DNA of 64,000 nucleotides, from assembly GCA_018268575.1 (NCBI GenBank), contig JAFDWF010000119.1, positions 21,984 through 85,983 of the forward strand, read 5' to 3'. The position numbers were made by a program, and so were the translations under genes. Positions 43,596-50,748 of the stretch are shown in pieces. The notes below the pieces were generated by a model that searched no databases, was not told where the DNA came from, and saw only the letters and a program-made list of their open reading frames with translations. Source of the DNA: Actinomycetota bacterium (lineage in GTDB: Bacteria; Actinomycetota; Thermoleophilia; Solirubrobacterales; 70-9). How positions within the stretch are numbered: position 1 is the first letter of the stretch; every line of letters starts with the position of its first letter.

Positions 43596-43637
43596 TGATT
43601 CCACCGGGGGCGCTCCGGGGGGACGCCGAAGGGATGA

Positions 43638-43658
43638 GCCGTCCTTTGGCGGGACGGC
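43638..43658 (+). terminator. Hairpin after the catabolic operon
   Basis: GCCGTCC, six-to-seven-base loop, GGACGGC, about 40 bases after the oppF-like stop. A 7-bp GC stem suits an actinobacterial terminator, but no T-run follows, so Rho dependence or another role is possible. Confidence 0.3.
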
Positions 43659-43760
43659 CGAGGGACGCGGCCGGGGAACTGGGAAGGGGGGATGTAGTTG
43701 ATCGACGCGACCGTCGCGATCTCGGACCGCCGACGCTGAATCTCCGCGCCGAAAAGCTCA

Positions 43761-43826
43761 GTCGAACCGCATCTCGCTCAACTTGGGCACATCGCACCCA
43801 GGAGGTCGGCGGTTCGAATCCGCCTA
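43761..43826 (+). repeat. Cassette D: half-site joined directly to tRNA-Ala fragment
   Basis: TCGAACCG and 14 bases later TTGGGCAC (43783-43790), as in other cassettes. Here, however, ATCGCAC of the tRNA-Ala block begins at once (43791) instead of after a 120-base spacer. The tRNA block runs to CCGCCTA at 43826, where a MITE interrupts it. This may be a recombination junction that reveals the crossover side of the element. Confidence 0.6.
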
Positions 43827-43960
43827 GTGTCCTGAGTCGTTAATCGTGTGCCACATCTGGCGAGTGGATAGGCGCCTGTGGCAAGGACGCAGGATCCGAG
43901 GACGCAGCCACGGGTGGCGAGACGCCGACAGGGTGGTGCAGGATCAACGACTCAGGACAC
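43827..43960. mobile_element. 134-bp MITE-like element with TA target duplication
   Basis: Terminal inverted repeats GTGTCCTGAGTCGTTAATC and, at the right end, the reverse complement of GTGTCCTGAGTCGTTGATC (18 of 19 matching). TA flanks both ends (43825-43826 and 43961-43962), the target duplication made by IS630/Tc1-mariner transposases. Removing the element rejoins CCGCC-TA-GCT, the intact tRNA-Ala acceptor sequence as far as GCT. It is too short for a transposase and must be mobilised in trans. Confidence 0.75.
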
Positions 43961-43962
43961 TA

Positions 43963-44134
43963 GCTAGGCGGCCCGTCGAACATCGCGCAGGGCTTCGGCC
44001 GCCGGTGAGTCGCGATTGGCGACGCGGTGTCGCAGGTGACCCGCAGGATCAGCGGTGCCCGGAGCGCACCTCGTCGACCACGGCCGCTGCGTGGCCACGC
44101 TTCGGCACCGTTCGGGTGCGGAAGGGAAGACGCG
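43963..44134. other. Intergenic, no gene seen
   Basis: After three bases of residual tRNA sequence (GCT) nothing recognisable follows up to the flippase-like gene's stop. Frames on both strands are unrelated to known proteins and the sequence lacks clear repeats. Confidence 0.4.
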
Positions 44135-45175
44135 TCATCGCTGGGACTGCATCCCGATGGCCGCCTCGCACGCCGCGAACTCGGTCGCCCCGGGCATGTC
44201 GCGGCGGAGGGAGACGAAGGCCAGGCCGCCGACCAGGAGCGGGACCCAGAAGAGGACGAGGCGGTAGGCGAGGACGGCGGCGGTCGCCCCGGCCGCCGGG
44301 ACGCCGTAGAGGACGAGGGCGCCGATCAGCCCGCCGTCGAGGCCGCCGATCCCGCCAGGCACCGGGATCAGGCCGCCGAGCTGGCCGAGCAGGTAGCCCA
44401 TCAGGACGACGGAGATCGGCGGTTCGAGGTGGAAGGCGCGGAAGGCCGCCCAGAGCACCGCGTTGTCGAAGGCCCAGTAGCCGAGCGAGCCGAGGAGGAC
44501 CCCGACCTGCCCCCTGCGGAGGAGCCCGACCGCTTCGGCGCTGCCGCCCGCGAGCGCGCGCCGGGTGACGGCGAGTGCGCGCCGGGCTCGCGAGGCGTCG
44601 GGTGCCACCTCGCCTCCCTCGTCCGTCCGCGAGACGGCGATGATGGCGGCCATCGTCAGGAGCGCCAAGGCGGCGGGCAGCGCGGTGAGGGCGAGCGGCT
44701 GCTCGGGACCGATCACGCCGACCGCGAGCAACGTGCCGACCGTGGCGACGGCGGCGAAGTTGGCGGCGCTCGAGATCAGGAAGAAGGCGACCGAGCGGCG
44801 GGAGATCCGCTCGCCGCTCATCCCCCCTCGGTGCAGCACCCAGGCGCCGAGCCCGAGCCCGGCGATGCCGCTGCTCGGCACGAGCGAGCCGAGCGCCAGC
44901 TCCGAGCCGCCGATCTGCCAGGCGCGCCGGCGGCCGAGGCCGACGCAGAAGACGGGGCCGAACATCAGCGTGTAGGAGGCCACCGAGAGGACCTCCAGCA
45001 GCGTCGCGAGGACGAGCCAGGCGGGATCGGCGTGGTCGAGCCGCTCGCGCACCTCGCCGAGCCCCGGGGCGATCAGGACGATCGCGATCAGGGCCGCCAG
45101 CCCGACGAAGGCCGGGATCGCGCGGCGGCCGAGGTCGGCGGCCCGCAGCGACCGCGGCAGCTCCTCATCACTCAT
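44135..45175 (-). CDS. Lysylphosphatidylglycerol-synthase-type transmembrane protein (UPF0104/YbhN-like)
   Basis: 346 residues with about eight hydrophobic helices. The signature near residue 275, I-P-V-P-G-G-I-G-G-L-D-G-G-L-I-G-A, is diagnostic of this flippase-domain family (aglD/MprF N-domain). No LPG-synthase catalytic domain is attached, so it is likely a lipid-linked transport or flipping protein. It stands alone on the minus strand between the MITE and an SDR. It may belong to the older chromosome rather than to the element cargo. Confidence 0.82.
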   Translation of the reverse strand: MSDEELPRSLRAADLGRRAIPAFVGLAALIAIVLIAPGLGEVRERLDHADPAWLVLATLLEVLSVASYTLMFGPVFCVGLGRRRAWQIGGSELALGSLVPSSGIAGLGLGAWVLHRGGMSGERISRRSVAFFLISSAANFAAVATVGTLLAVGVIGPEQPLALTALPAALALLTMAAIIAVSRTDEGGEVAPDASRARRALAVTRRALAGGSAEAVGLLRRGQVGVLLGSLGYWAFDNAVLWAAFRAFHLEPPISVVLMGYLLGQLGGLIPVPGGIGGLDGGLIGALVLYGVPAAGATAAVLAYRLVLFWVPLLVGGLAFVSLRRDMPGATEFAACEAAIGMQSQR

Positions 45176-45319
45176 CCCGGTGATTTAAACGCCGCCCGCG
45201 TCTCCACGGTCAGACCCGGACGTCACTACCAGCGCGCCGTGCGTGCGCCTGGATGGTTCCAGGTCGGCGCGCGGATCCGCGAGCGGGTCGAGGCGGCGAT
45301 CCTCGCCGCCTGAGCGCCC

Positions 45320-46108
45320 CTACGTCGTCTTGATCAGGCCACCGTCGATCAGGTAGTTCGCCCCGGTGACGTTGGCGGCGCGCTCGGAGGCGAGGAAGGC
45401 GACCACGTTCGCCACTTCCTCGGGCTGGGTGAACCTGCCGGTGGCGAAGCCGCCGATCGCGGCGACGACGTTGTCGCGGGCGGTGTCGAAGTCGGTCCCG
45501 GTGGCCTTGGCGACGGTGTCGGCGACGCCGCCCTCCCCGAGCCAGAGGTCGGTCGCGACCGGGCCGGGGGAGACCGAGTTGACCCGGATCCCCTTCGGCC
45601 CGAACTCCTGCGAGAGCGATTTCGCCAGGTTGACCAGGGCCGCCTTGGCGGCGCCGTAGTCGAGGACGCCGGCGTCGGGCTCGAAGAAGGCGTTGACCGA
45701 GGCGACGTTGACGATCGACCCGGAGCCCTGCCCGACCATCGGCGGCAGCGCCGCCCGGGTGGCCCGCAGGGCGATGAAGAAGTTCATCCGCAGCGCCCAC
45801 TCGAACTCCTCGTCGCCGGTCCCGAGGAAGCCCTCCAGCCGTTGTTTCACCGCGCCGACGTTGTTGACGAGGACGTCGACGCGCCCGTGCTCCTCGAGCG
45901 CCCGGCCGACCAGCGCCGCCGGTCCCGCGGCATCGGCCAGGTCGCCGGGGACCGGGGTGACGCCGTCGATCTCGGCGAGCGACCCGACGCTGCGCGAGCC
46001 GGCGAAGACGAGCGCGCCCTCGGCCGCCAGGCCTCGCGCGACCGCCAGGCCGATGCCCTTGCCGGCCCCGGTGACGACGGCGACCTTCCCCGCCAGCCCG
46101 AGGTCCAT
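45320..46108 (-). CDS. Short-chain dehydrogenase/reductase
   Basis: 262 residues. V-T-G-A-G-K-G-I-G-L-A near residue 12 binds cofactor, V-N-N-V-G-A-V near 85, V-N-V-A-S-V-N near 135 carries the catalytic Ser and D-Y-G-A-A-K near 152 the Tyr and Lys. The C-terminus N-Y-L-I-D-G-G-L-I is typical. Its start coincides with the stop of the alpha/beta hydrolase upstream, so both are probably cotranscribed. Substrate unknown. Confidence 0.87.
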   Translation of the reverse strand: MDLGLAGKVAVVTGAGKGIGLAVARGLAAEGALVFAGSRSVGSLAEIDGVTPVPGDLADAAGPAALVGRALEEHGRVDVLVNNVGAVKQRLEGFLGTGDEEFEWALRMNFFIALRATRAALPPMVGQGSGSIVNVASVNAFFEPDAGVLDYGAAKAALVNLAKSLSQEFGPKGIRVNSVSPGPVATDLWLGEGGVADTVAKATGTDFDTARDNVVAAIGGFATGRFTQPEEVANVVAFLASERAANVTGANYLIDGGLIKTT

Positions 46109-46794
46109 CAGACGGCCGCGGCCGCGGCGTCGATCAGGTCGCAGATCGCGCTCGGCCGGGAGGCGAGCGAGGCGTGGCCGGCCGACAGCTCGACGGTCTG
46201 GCGAGCGTCCATCCGCTCCGCCATCCGCCGCTCGTTGTCGGGGTGGATCATCCGGTCCTCGGTCGAGACCTGGTACCAGCTCGGCTTCGAGCGCCAGGCG
46301 GGCGCGGTGATCGGATCGCCGAAGGTGGAGGCGACCGGCGCCTTCTGGGTGACCGCCATCGCCAGCGCCTCCTCGGCGCCGAGGTCCTGGCAGAAGCTCT
46401 CCCGGAACCGGTCCTGGGCGATCCAGGCGTAGCCGTCGGAGTCGGGGGCGATCGCGTCGGCCGCGGCGGGCGGCATCTGCTCGGTGATCGCGCCGAGCGT
46501 CTCGCCCGCGTCGGGCGCGAAGGCGGCGACGAACACCAGCGCCGCCACGTTCGGCATGTCGCCCGCCTCGGTGATCACGGCGCCGCCGTAGGAGTGGCCG
46601 ACGAGGACGACCGGGCCCTCGACCTGCCCGACCATCTGCCGGGTGCGACGCGCGTCGTCGGCCAGCGCGGTGAGCGGGTTCTCGACCGCGTGGAGGGAGT
46701 CGTAGCCGCGGCGGTCGAGCTCGACGATCACCTTCGACCAGTGGGCCGCACCACCCCAGAGGCCGTGCACCAGGACAACCGATGGCTTGCTCAT
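46108..46794 (-). CDS. Alpha/beta hydrolase
   Basis: 228 residues from ATG 46794. L-V-H-G-L-W-G-G-A-A-H-W near residue 8 is the oxyanion region, G-H-S-Y-G-G-A near residue 70 the nucleophile elbow and S-A-G-H-A-S-L near 205 the catalytic His. This is the EstC/MenH-like group of actinobacterial hydrolases. An in-frame extension upstream lacks similarity, so the chosen ATG fits the family start. With the SDR and the ester-cyclase-like gene upstream it may form a small detoxification or secondary-metabolism unit. Confidence 0.85.
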   Translation of the reverse strand: MSKPSVVLVHGLWGGAAHWSKVIVELDRRGYDSLHAVENPLTALADDARRTRQMVGQVEGPVVLVGHSYGGAVITEAGDMPNVAALVFVAAFAPDAGETLGAITEQMPPAAADAIAPDSDGYAWIAQDRFRESFCQDLGAEEALAMAVTQKAPVASTFGDPITAPAWRSKPSWYQVSTEDRMIHPDNERRMAERMDARQTVELSAGHASLASRPSAICDLIDAAAAAV

Positions 46795-46940
46795 CGCAAC
46801 TCGCTTTCGGAGAGGGATCGATTCGACGACACGGTAGTCGCAGAAGACGAGCGCCACCAGGTCTGTGTGCCCGTCCGGCGACGCCCGCGGGCCCCGGTGG
46901 TCTTCCGATCGGGGGCCGCGGACGGATCGCGGAGGCGGAC

Positions 46941-47390
46941 TCAGCTCCCCGGCATCAACCCGAGCTGCCGCAGGACGGTGACGCCGTCGTCGAGGCCGAT
47001 CTCCTCGGTGATCAGGCCGTCCTGGACGCGCAGCACGGTGGTGCCGGTGAAGCGCATCGTCCTGCCGGTGTCGGCCTGGGGCAGCCCGCCGAGCGGCAGG
47101 TCGGTCATCGGCGCCCCGGTGTGGGTGCCGCCGCCGATCCACCGGCCGACCACGTACTCGCCCTCGGCGATCAGGTCGGCGGTGCCGCCGAAGCCGAGGT
47201 CCGGGAACGCCTCGCGGAAGCCGAGGGCGAACTCGCGCACCGCCTCGCGGCCACGGAGGGGCTTGTGCAGCGAGTACTCGAAGCGGATGTCGGGATGGGC
47301 CAGCTCGTCGATGATGTCCGGGTCGAAATCGGTGCCCCAGAAATCGGTGAACCAGCGACCGACGATCTCCTTGTTGTCCTCGATCGACAT
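46941..47390 (-). CDS. SnoaL-like/ester cyclase family protein
   Basis: 149 residues of an NTF2-like alpha+beta barrel: N-K-E-I-V-G-R-W-F at the N-terminus, D-I-R-F-E-Y, G-R-E-A-V-R-E-F and G-L-I-T-E-E-I-G-L-D-D near the C-terminus. Members are cyclases, isomerases or have no known reaction. Same strand as the hydrolase with a gap of about 150 bases. Confidence 0.75.
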   Translation of the reverse strand: MSIEDNKEIVGRWFTDFWGTDFDPDIIDELAHPDIRFEYSLHKPLRGREAVREFALGFREAFPDLGFGGTADLIAEGEYVVGRWIGGGTHTGAPMTDLPLGGLPQADTGRTMRFTGTTVLRVQDGLITEEIGLDDGVTVLRQLGLMPGS

Positions 47391-47531
47391 CTGAGCCTTT
47401 CCGTCGTTTGACCTGTCGATGAGGTAGACGTGGGCGGGGCGCGGTTCGTGAGATCGGTCCGGCGTCCCTTGATCAGCTCCGGTTCCGAAGCGCCCGTGAG
47501 GACCCGGTGGGTCCCCCGGGCGTCGCCCGCC

Positions 47532-47888
47532 TCAGGGATTGAGCCGCGACCGCCAGTCGGGCGGCACCGAGCCCTGCGGCCCGGGGACGCCCTGGGAGTG
47601 CGGGTGGCTGTCGGGCGGCGCGAGCCGCGGGCCTTCGAAGAACTCGCCCGAGCGATAGTCGTAGAACCAGTCCTCGCCCGGCTCGAAGCTCTGGATCACC
47701 GGATGGCCGGTCGCCTCCTGGTGGCGGCCGGCGTGCTGTTCGGGCGAGTTGTCGCAGCAGCCGACGTGTCCGCAGGCGGCGCAGCGGCGGAGGTGCAGCC
47801 ACCAGCCGCCGGCCGCCATGCACTCCTCGCAGCCCGCGCCGCTGGGAGGGGCCGCCTCGTCGATGTCGCCCGGCTCGATCGTCGTCAA
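47532..47888 (-). CDS. UBP-type zinc finger protein
   Basis: 118 residues. G-C-E-E-C near residue 19, C-A-A-C-G-H-V-G-C-C-D near residue 36, then H-A-G-R-H and T-G-H-P-V-I-Q-S match the ZnF-UBP (BUZ) pattern that bacteria often carry as a stand-alone protein. W-F-Y-D-Y-R follows, also conserved in bacterial members. Role in bacteria unknown, perhaps peptide C-terminus binding. Confidence 0.85.
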   Translation of the reverse strand: MTTIEPGDIDEAAPPSGAGCEECMAAGGWWLHLRRCAACGHVGCCDNSPEQHAGRHQEATGHPVIQSFEPGEDWFYDYRSGEFFEGPRLAPPDSHPHSQGVPGPQGSVPPDWRSRLNP

Positions 47889-48034
47889 CGTCTTCTCCCT
47901 TCCGAGATTTCCGGTCGCGACCAGTGTCGCTCAACCAGGGCCGACCGCGCCGGCATCCGAGGTGGAGGCGGTGAGGAGCTCACGGTCCGGGGGGATTCTC
48001 GACGTTTCGACCCGTTCTCGTGCGCCATCGAAAG

Positions 48035-48418
48035 TCATCCATGAACGGGAAGGCCCAGGCCATAGGCCGCGGCAAGGAGCGCCGAGTCGAAACTGGCGAC
48101 CGTGCCGGCGTGTTCTTGGGCGGCCAGCAAAACGCAGCAGTCGGGCAGCTTGCAACCGACCTCGGCACGGAGACGCGCGAGGCGTGTGGGCGCCTCATCT
48201 CCCAGCCGCAGCTCGGCGACTCCAAGTCGATCGAGAGCCGCGACCACGTCCTCGAGGCGTCCGGCCCGGGTGGGGGCTACGAGCGTCTCGGCCATCGTGA
48301 TCGTGCTGGCACCCAACGGCTCGGCGCCGGTATCCGCAAGCATGCGAGTCGCTCGCTCGTGATGGGCGTCGCGCTCGTCCAGGTGGGCGATCAGGACGCT
48401 GGCGTCGAGGACGATCAA
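48035..48418 (-). CDS. VapC-type PIN-domain ribonuclease toxin (copy 2)
   Basis: 127 residues, very similar to the toxin at 4984-5367 (I-V-L-D-A-S-V-L-I-A-H-L-D-E-R-D-A-H-H, then K-L-P-D-C-C, S-F-D-S-A). All PIN acidic residues are kept. Compared with copy 1 the central helices have diverged most, the likely contact with antitoxin or RNA. Overlaps its antitoxin by four bases. Confidence 0.85.
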   Translation of the reverse strand: MIVLDASVLIAHLDERDAHHERATRMLADTGAEPLGASTITMAETLVAPTRAGRLEDVVAALDRLGVAELRLGDEAPTRLARLRAEVGCKLPDCCVLLAAQEHAGTVASFDSALLAAAYGLGLPVHG

Positions 48419-48669
48419 TCGGGCCAGTCTTCGCGCAGCCGCTCCAGTTCGCCGGGCTCGTAGACACCGCTGAGGGCCCCGGCGGTCTCTTCCACCGCAC
48501 GGGCTCGGTCGGTCGCCTTCTCCTCGATCGCGTCGCGCCCCGCGGCCGCCAGCTTCAGCAGCAGCTCCTTGCGATCATGGATCTCTGGCCAGCGTCGCTG
48601 GGCCTGATCGAGCTGATCGCTGAGGTCGCCGGTGTCGGTGACCGTGTAGCGCGGTTTGGTGGTCGGCAT
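48415..48669 (-). CDS. VapB-like antitoxin (copy 2)
   Basis: 84 residues from ATG 48669, same length and nearly the same sequence as copy 1 (M-P-T-T-K-P-R-Y-T-V; ends E-D-W-P-D). A longer open frame extends upstream to 48870 but conservation with copy 1 begins exactly at this ATG. It is oriented opposite to copy 1, about 43 kb away. Confidence 0.77.
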   Translation of the reverse strand: MPTTKPRYTVTDTGDLSDQLDQAQRRWPEIHDRKELLLKLAAAGRDAIEEKATDRARAVEETAGALSGVYEPGELERLREDWPD

Positions 48670-48681
48670 ACGATCGAGTGT

Positions 48682-48703
48682 AGCACCAGAATTACGAGGT
48701 GCT
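48682..48703 (-). promoter_or_regulatory. Putative VapBC autoregulatory operator (copy 2)
   Basis: AGCACC and GGTGCT, perfect 6-bp inverted repeat with a 10-base spacer, ends 12 bases upstream of the antitoxin ATG. It corresponds to 4699-4720 of copy 1. Confidence 0.5.
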
Positions 48704-48982
48704 GCACCTGGTGGTAGTACCGGTGGACCGAGCGCCGACCACAGCTTGCGGTGATCGGCGCCACTTTCTCTTCGGACGTACGCCCCGACACGGGCGAGAT
48801 CCTGATGCGGCAGCTCTTCAATAGATCGATAGGTGAATACGGGAAGGGTCGGGGTAAGAAGTCGCACCACGCTTCATGCGTCGAGATAGAGCTCGGCGAC
48901 GCAAAGGGGAAGCAAACAAGCTTCTCGCCACCGCCATCGTCTTCGCCCTTCTTGATGTGGCCCGCGCAGTTCGGTTGTCGAC
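48704..48982. other. Intergenic with possible gene remnant
   Basis: On the minus strand the frame above the antitoxin reads T-Y-R-S-I-E-E-L-P-H-Q-D-L-A-R-V-G-A-Y-V-R-R, which looks protein-like and may be the stub of a lost gene, but no family is recognised and no start with a ribosome site is present. Confidence 0.35.
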
Positions 48983-49495
48983 TTAGCGACCGGCGATGGT
49001 CGCCCTGATGTCCTTGGTGAGGAGCTGCAGGTTCATCGAGTCCGAAGGCGACGCTTCGAAGCCGAAGTGCAGGTAGAAGCTCCTTGCGTCTTCGTTGACC
49101 GCATGGACGAGGAGCAGGCGGATCCCGGTCTCCTTTGCGACCACGAGCGTTCGTTGCATTGCGTCGGCAAGGAGCATGGCGCCGACGCCCCCACCCTGGG
49201 CCGACTCATCGACCGCCAGTCGGGCCAGAAGCATCGCCGGGATCGGACGATGAGGCATGCCTTTCGATGCCCGGCCCGTCGCCTCATCGCGCTCGAGTGA
49301 GGCGACGGTCAGCGCGTAGTAGCCGACGATGCGATTCTGCTCGCCGTCGACGACCACGTAGGTGCGGGCCGAACCGGCTGCGTCGGCGCTCGGCGCGTGC
49401 TCGATCAGCCAGGTGTCCAATGAGGCGACACCGCAATGGAACCCGTCGCGGATGTCGTTGCGCTCGAGCGGTCTTGGACCGCGAAGCGTCGCCAT
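48983..49495 (-). CDS. GNAT-fold acetyltransferase toxin (TacT/AtaT-like)
   Basis: 170 residues from ATG 49495. C-G-V-A-S-L-D-T-W-L near residue 22 and Y-Y-A-L-T-V-A near 57 precede the acetyl-CoA loop Q-G-G-G-V-G-A-M-L-L near 102, then N-E-D-A-R-S-F-Y-L-H-F-G-F near 135. Such toxins acetylate aminoacyl-tRNA and stop translation. It lies 7 bases after the DUF1778 antitoxin gene on the same strand, the standard layout. Active-site Tyr of the F-Y-x-x-x-G-F motif is present, so it should be active. Confidence 0.87.
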   Translation of the reverse strand: MATLRGPRPLERNDIRDGFHCGVASLDTWLIEHAPSADAAGSARTYVVVDGEQNRIVGYYALTVASLERDEATGRASKGMPHRPIPAMLLARLAVDESAQGGGVGAMLLADAMQRTLVVAKETGIRLLLVHAVNEDARSFYLHFGFEASPSDSMNLQLLTKDIRATIAGR

Positions 49496-49502
49496 TGCGG
49501 AC

Positions 49503-49790
49503 CTACGCGTTTGAGGGACGCGAGAAGAGCTTCGCGAGCTTTGGGTTCGGCCGCGCCTCTCGGTCCATGATCGCGACCAGTTCCTCCCAGGCATCCGGGG
49601 AAAGCTGAAAGCGGGTGCGATCGGCGAGGAGGCGCTCGGCGCGCTCCCGGCCTCCGGCGACCAGGAACTGCGTCAGCGTCTCGCGGTTGGCGTCGGCGGC
49701 GCGATCGAAGAGCTCCCGGTCCCTGTCCTCGACGCGAAGGCTGAGGCGCTGGCCTTTGACTCTCTGGGTTTCCTCGGTGGTGCGAGCCAT
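49503..49790 (-). CDS. DUF1778 ribbon-helix-helix antitoxin (TacA/AtaR-like)
   Basis: 95 residues from ATG 49790. Residues 12-45 form the RHH: G-Q-R-L-S-L-R-V-E-D-R-D-R-E-L-F-D-R-A-A-D-A. The C-terminal half F-Q-L-S-P-D-A-W-E-E-L-V-A-I-M-D wraps the GNAT toxin; F-x-L-S-x-x-x-W is the family hallmark. The complete gene shows what is missing in the relic at 21977-22249. It probably represses its operon by binding the palindrome just upstream. Confidence 0.85.
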   Translation of the reverse strand: MARTTEETQRVKGQRLSLRVEDRDRELFDRAADANRETLTQFLVAGGRERAERLLADRTRFQLSPDAWEELVAIMDREARPNPKLAKLFSRPSNA

Positions 49791-49795
49791 AGAAC

Positions 49796-49811
49796 CAATG
49801 TACACACGTTG
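49796..49811 (-). promoter_or_regulatory. Putative DUF1778-GNAT operator
   Basis: CAATGTACACACGTTG, near-palindromic, begins 5 bases upstream of the antitoxin ATG, and is shared with the relic locus at 22255-22270. Confidence 0.5.
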
Positions 49812-49832
49812 TATGTCATCGACAAGCTTGCA

Positions 49833-49968
49833 GTTATAACCGCCTTCGCCAATTGGGCACCAATGGCCATTCGTGCCCGAATCGCCGCATATCGGGCCTC
49901 GGTCGCCGGCAGGAAGCGGCCGGTGAACCGCATCCAGGGGCTCGGCGGTTCGAATCCGCCTGCCCCGA
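49833..49968 (+). repeat. Cassette E: shortened attachment-site-like repeat with tRNA 3'-end-like sequence
   Basis: TTGGGCAC (49853-49860) and GTGCCC (49873-49878) with the conserved 12-base spacer, then CGCATATCGGGCCTCGGTCG as in cassette B, then about 50 bases later GGCGG-TTCGAAT-CCGCC and TGCCCCGA. The T arm equals that of the tRNA-Ala block but the acceptor strand (TGCCCCG-A) differs and would fit a tRNA-Pro-like gene. So a related element may have used another tRNA here. Confidence 0.5.
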
Positions 49969-50100
49969 CGGAGGAGCCCGGACCCGGTGGGGTGGATCGG
50001 CATCGACCAGGGAAGCGGAGACCCCGGACCGGTCCCGGCACCGGCCCGATGACGCCGTGGTCGCGGTCGCGGCTCGTCCTGGTCCCGAGGGAACTTCGCC

Positions 50101-50337
50101 TCAGTCCTCGGGTAGCTTCGCGAAGTCCCGTTTGGCCTTGCGGTACCACCCCATCCCCGAGATCGGGTGCTTCCAGCGGTTCTTCATCTCCGAGAGTGCC
50201 TGCTCGTGGGCCGTGTCGCCGTCCGCGACCACCTCTTTGAGGTGACGATCCTGTGCCTTGATCACCTCGTTCGCATTCTCGCCGTGATGGGCGTGGTCGC
50301 AGGGACCGCCCAGTTGCCTGCACGTCATCGTCTTCAT
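50101..50337 (-). CDS. DUF1059 family small protein
   Basis: 78 residues from ATG 50337, which has AAAGGAAAGAG upstream. M-K-T-M-T-C-R-Q-L-G-G-P-C-D-H and the following helix match DUF1059, extended by a C-terminal K-N-R-W-K-H-P-I. The Cys-Cys-His set may bind metal. Members are small and uncharacterised. It stands alone between cassette E and the second catabolic regulon. Confidence 0.75.
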   Translation of the reverse strand: MKTMTCRQLGGPCDHAHHGENANEVIKAQDRHLKEVVADGDTAHEQALSEMKNRWKHPISGMGWYRKAKRDFAKLPED

Positions 50338-50696
50338 CGAGCTCTTTCCTTTCGTGGACCGGGTCGGCCGCCCGGACGGGCTCCGATCGGAGGATCGTCC
50401 TCTCCCTTGACCCTCAGGTAAAGGCATGCCACGCATCTCCACGGAGCATCAGGCGACCCTGCCGGTCGAGAGCCCCGAGGAGGTCGGGCCGCGGCCGGGC
50501 GGCGCCCTGCGCGATCGAGCGGCCTCCGTGACCGGCACCGGTACCGCGCCCGCCGGTGGCGGCGGTCCTGCCCGGCGGAAGGTGCGAAAACGGGTCCGCA
50601 GAACCTCGGCCGCCCTGCTGATCGAATGCCCTTCGACGAGCGCCTGGATCGCTGGTCGCTCGGGGAGCGGCCACGACAATCCCCATAGACTTCAAA
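50338..50696. other. Intergenic upstream of hydantoinase operon 2
   Basis: About 360 bases holding the DUF1059 promoter side and GC-rich sequence without a credible gene. The small minus-strand frames here have no ribosome site or family similarity. Confidence 0.4.
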
Positions 50697-50712
50697 CCGA
50701 TCAATCGATATG
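50697..50712 (+). promoter_or_regulatory. TetR-type operator candidate, site 1
   Basis: CCGATCAATCGATATG, whose reverse complement starts CATATCGATTGATC. It lies 36 bases before the chosen start of hydantoinase A. Related sites occur at 54727-54767, 62616-62626 and 63094-63122. The ATG at 50710 overlaps this site and is therefore unlikely to be the real start of the downstream gene. Confidence 0.55.
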
Positions 50713-50748
50713 CTGCCGCGACCAGAGAGTCGAGAGGGGGATCACGAA

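Noticed and set aside
44027..45313. 428-residue plus-strand frame opposite the UPF0104 gene
   Set aside because: Highly charged low-complexity translation of GC-rich antisense; the membrane protein on the other strand has a clear family signature.
48415..48870. 151-residue form of the second antitoxin
   Set aside because: Similarity to copy 1 and the conserved operator position both place the start at 48669.
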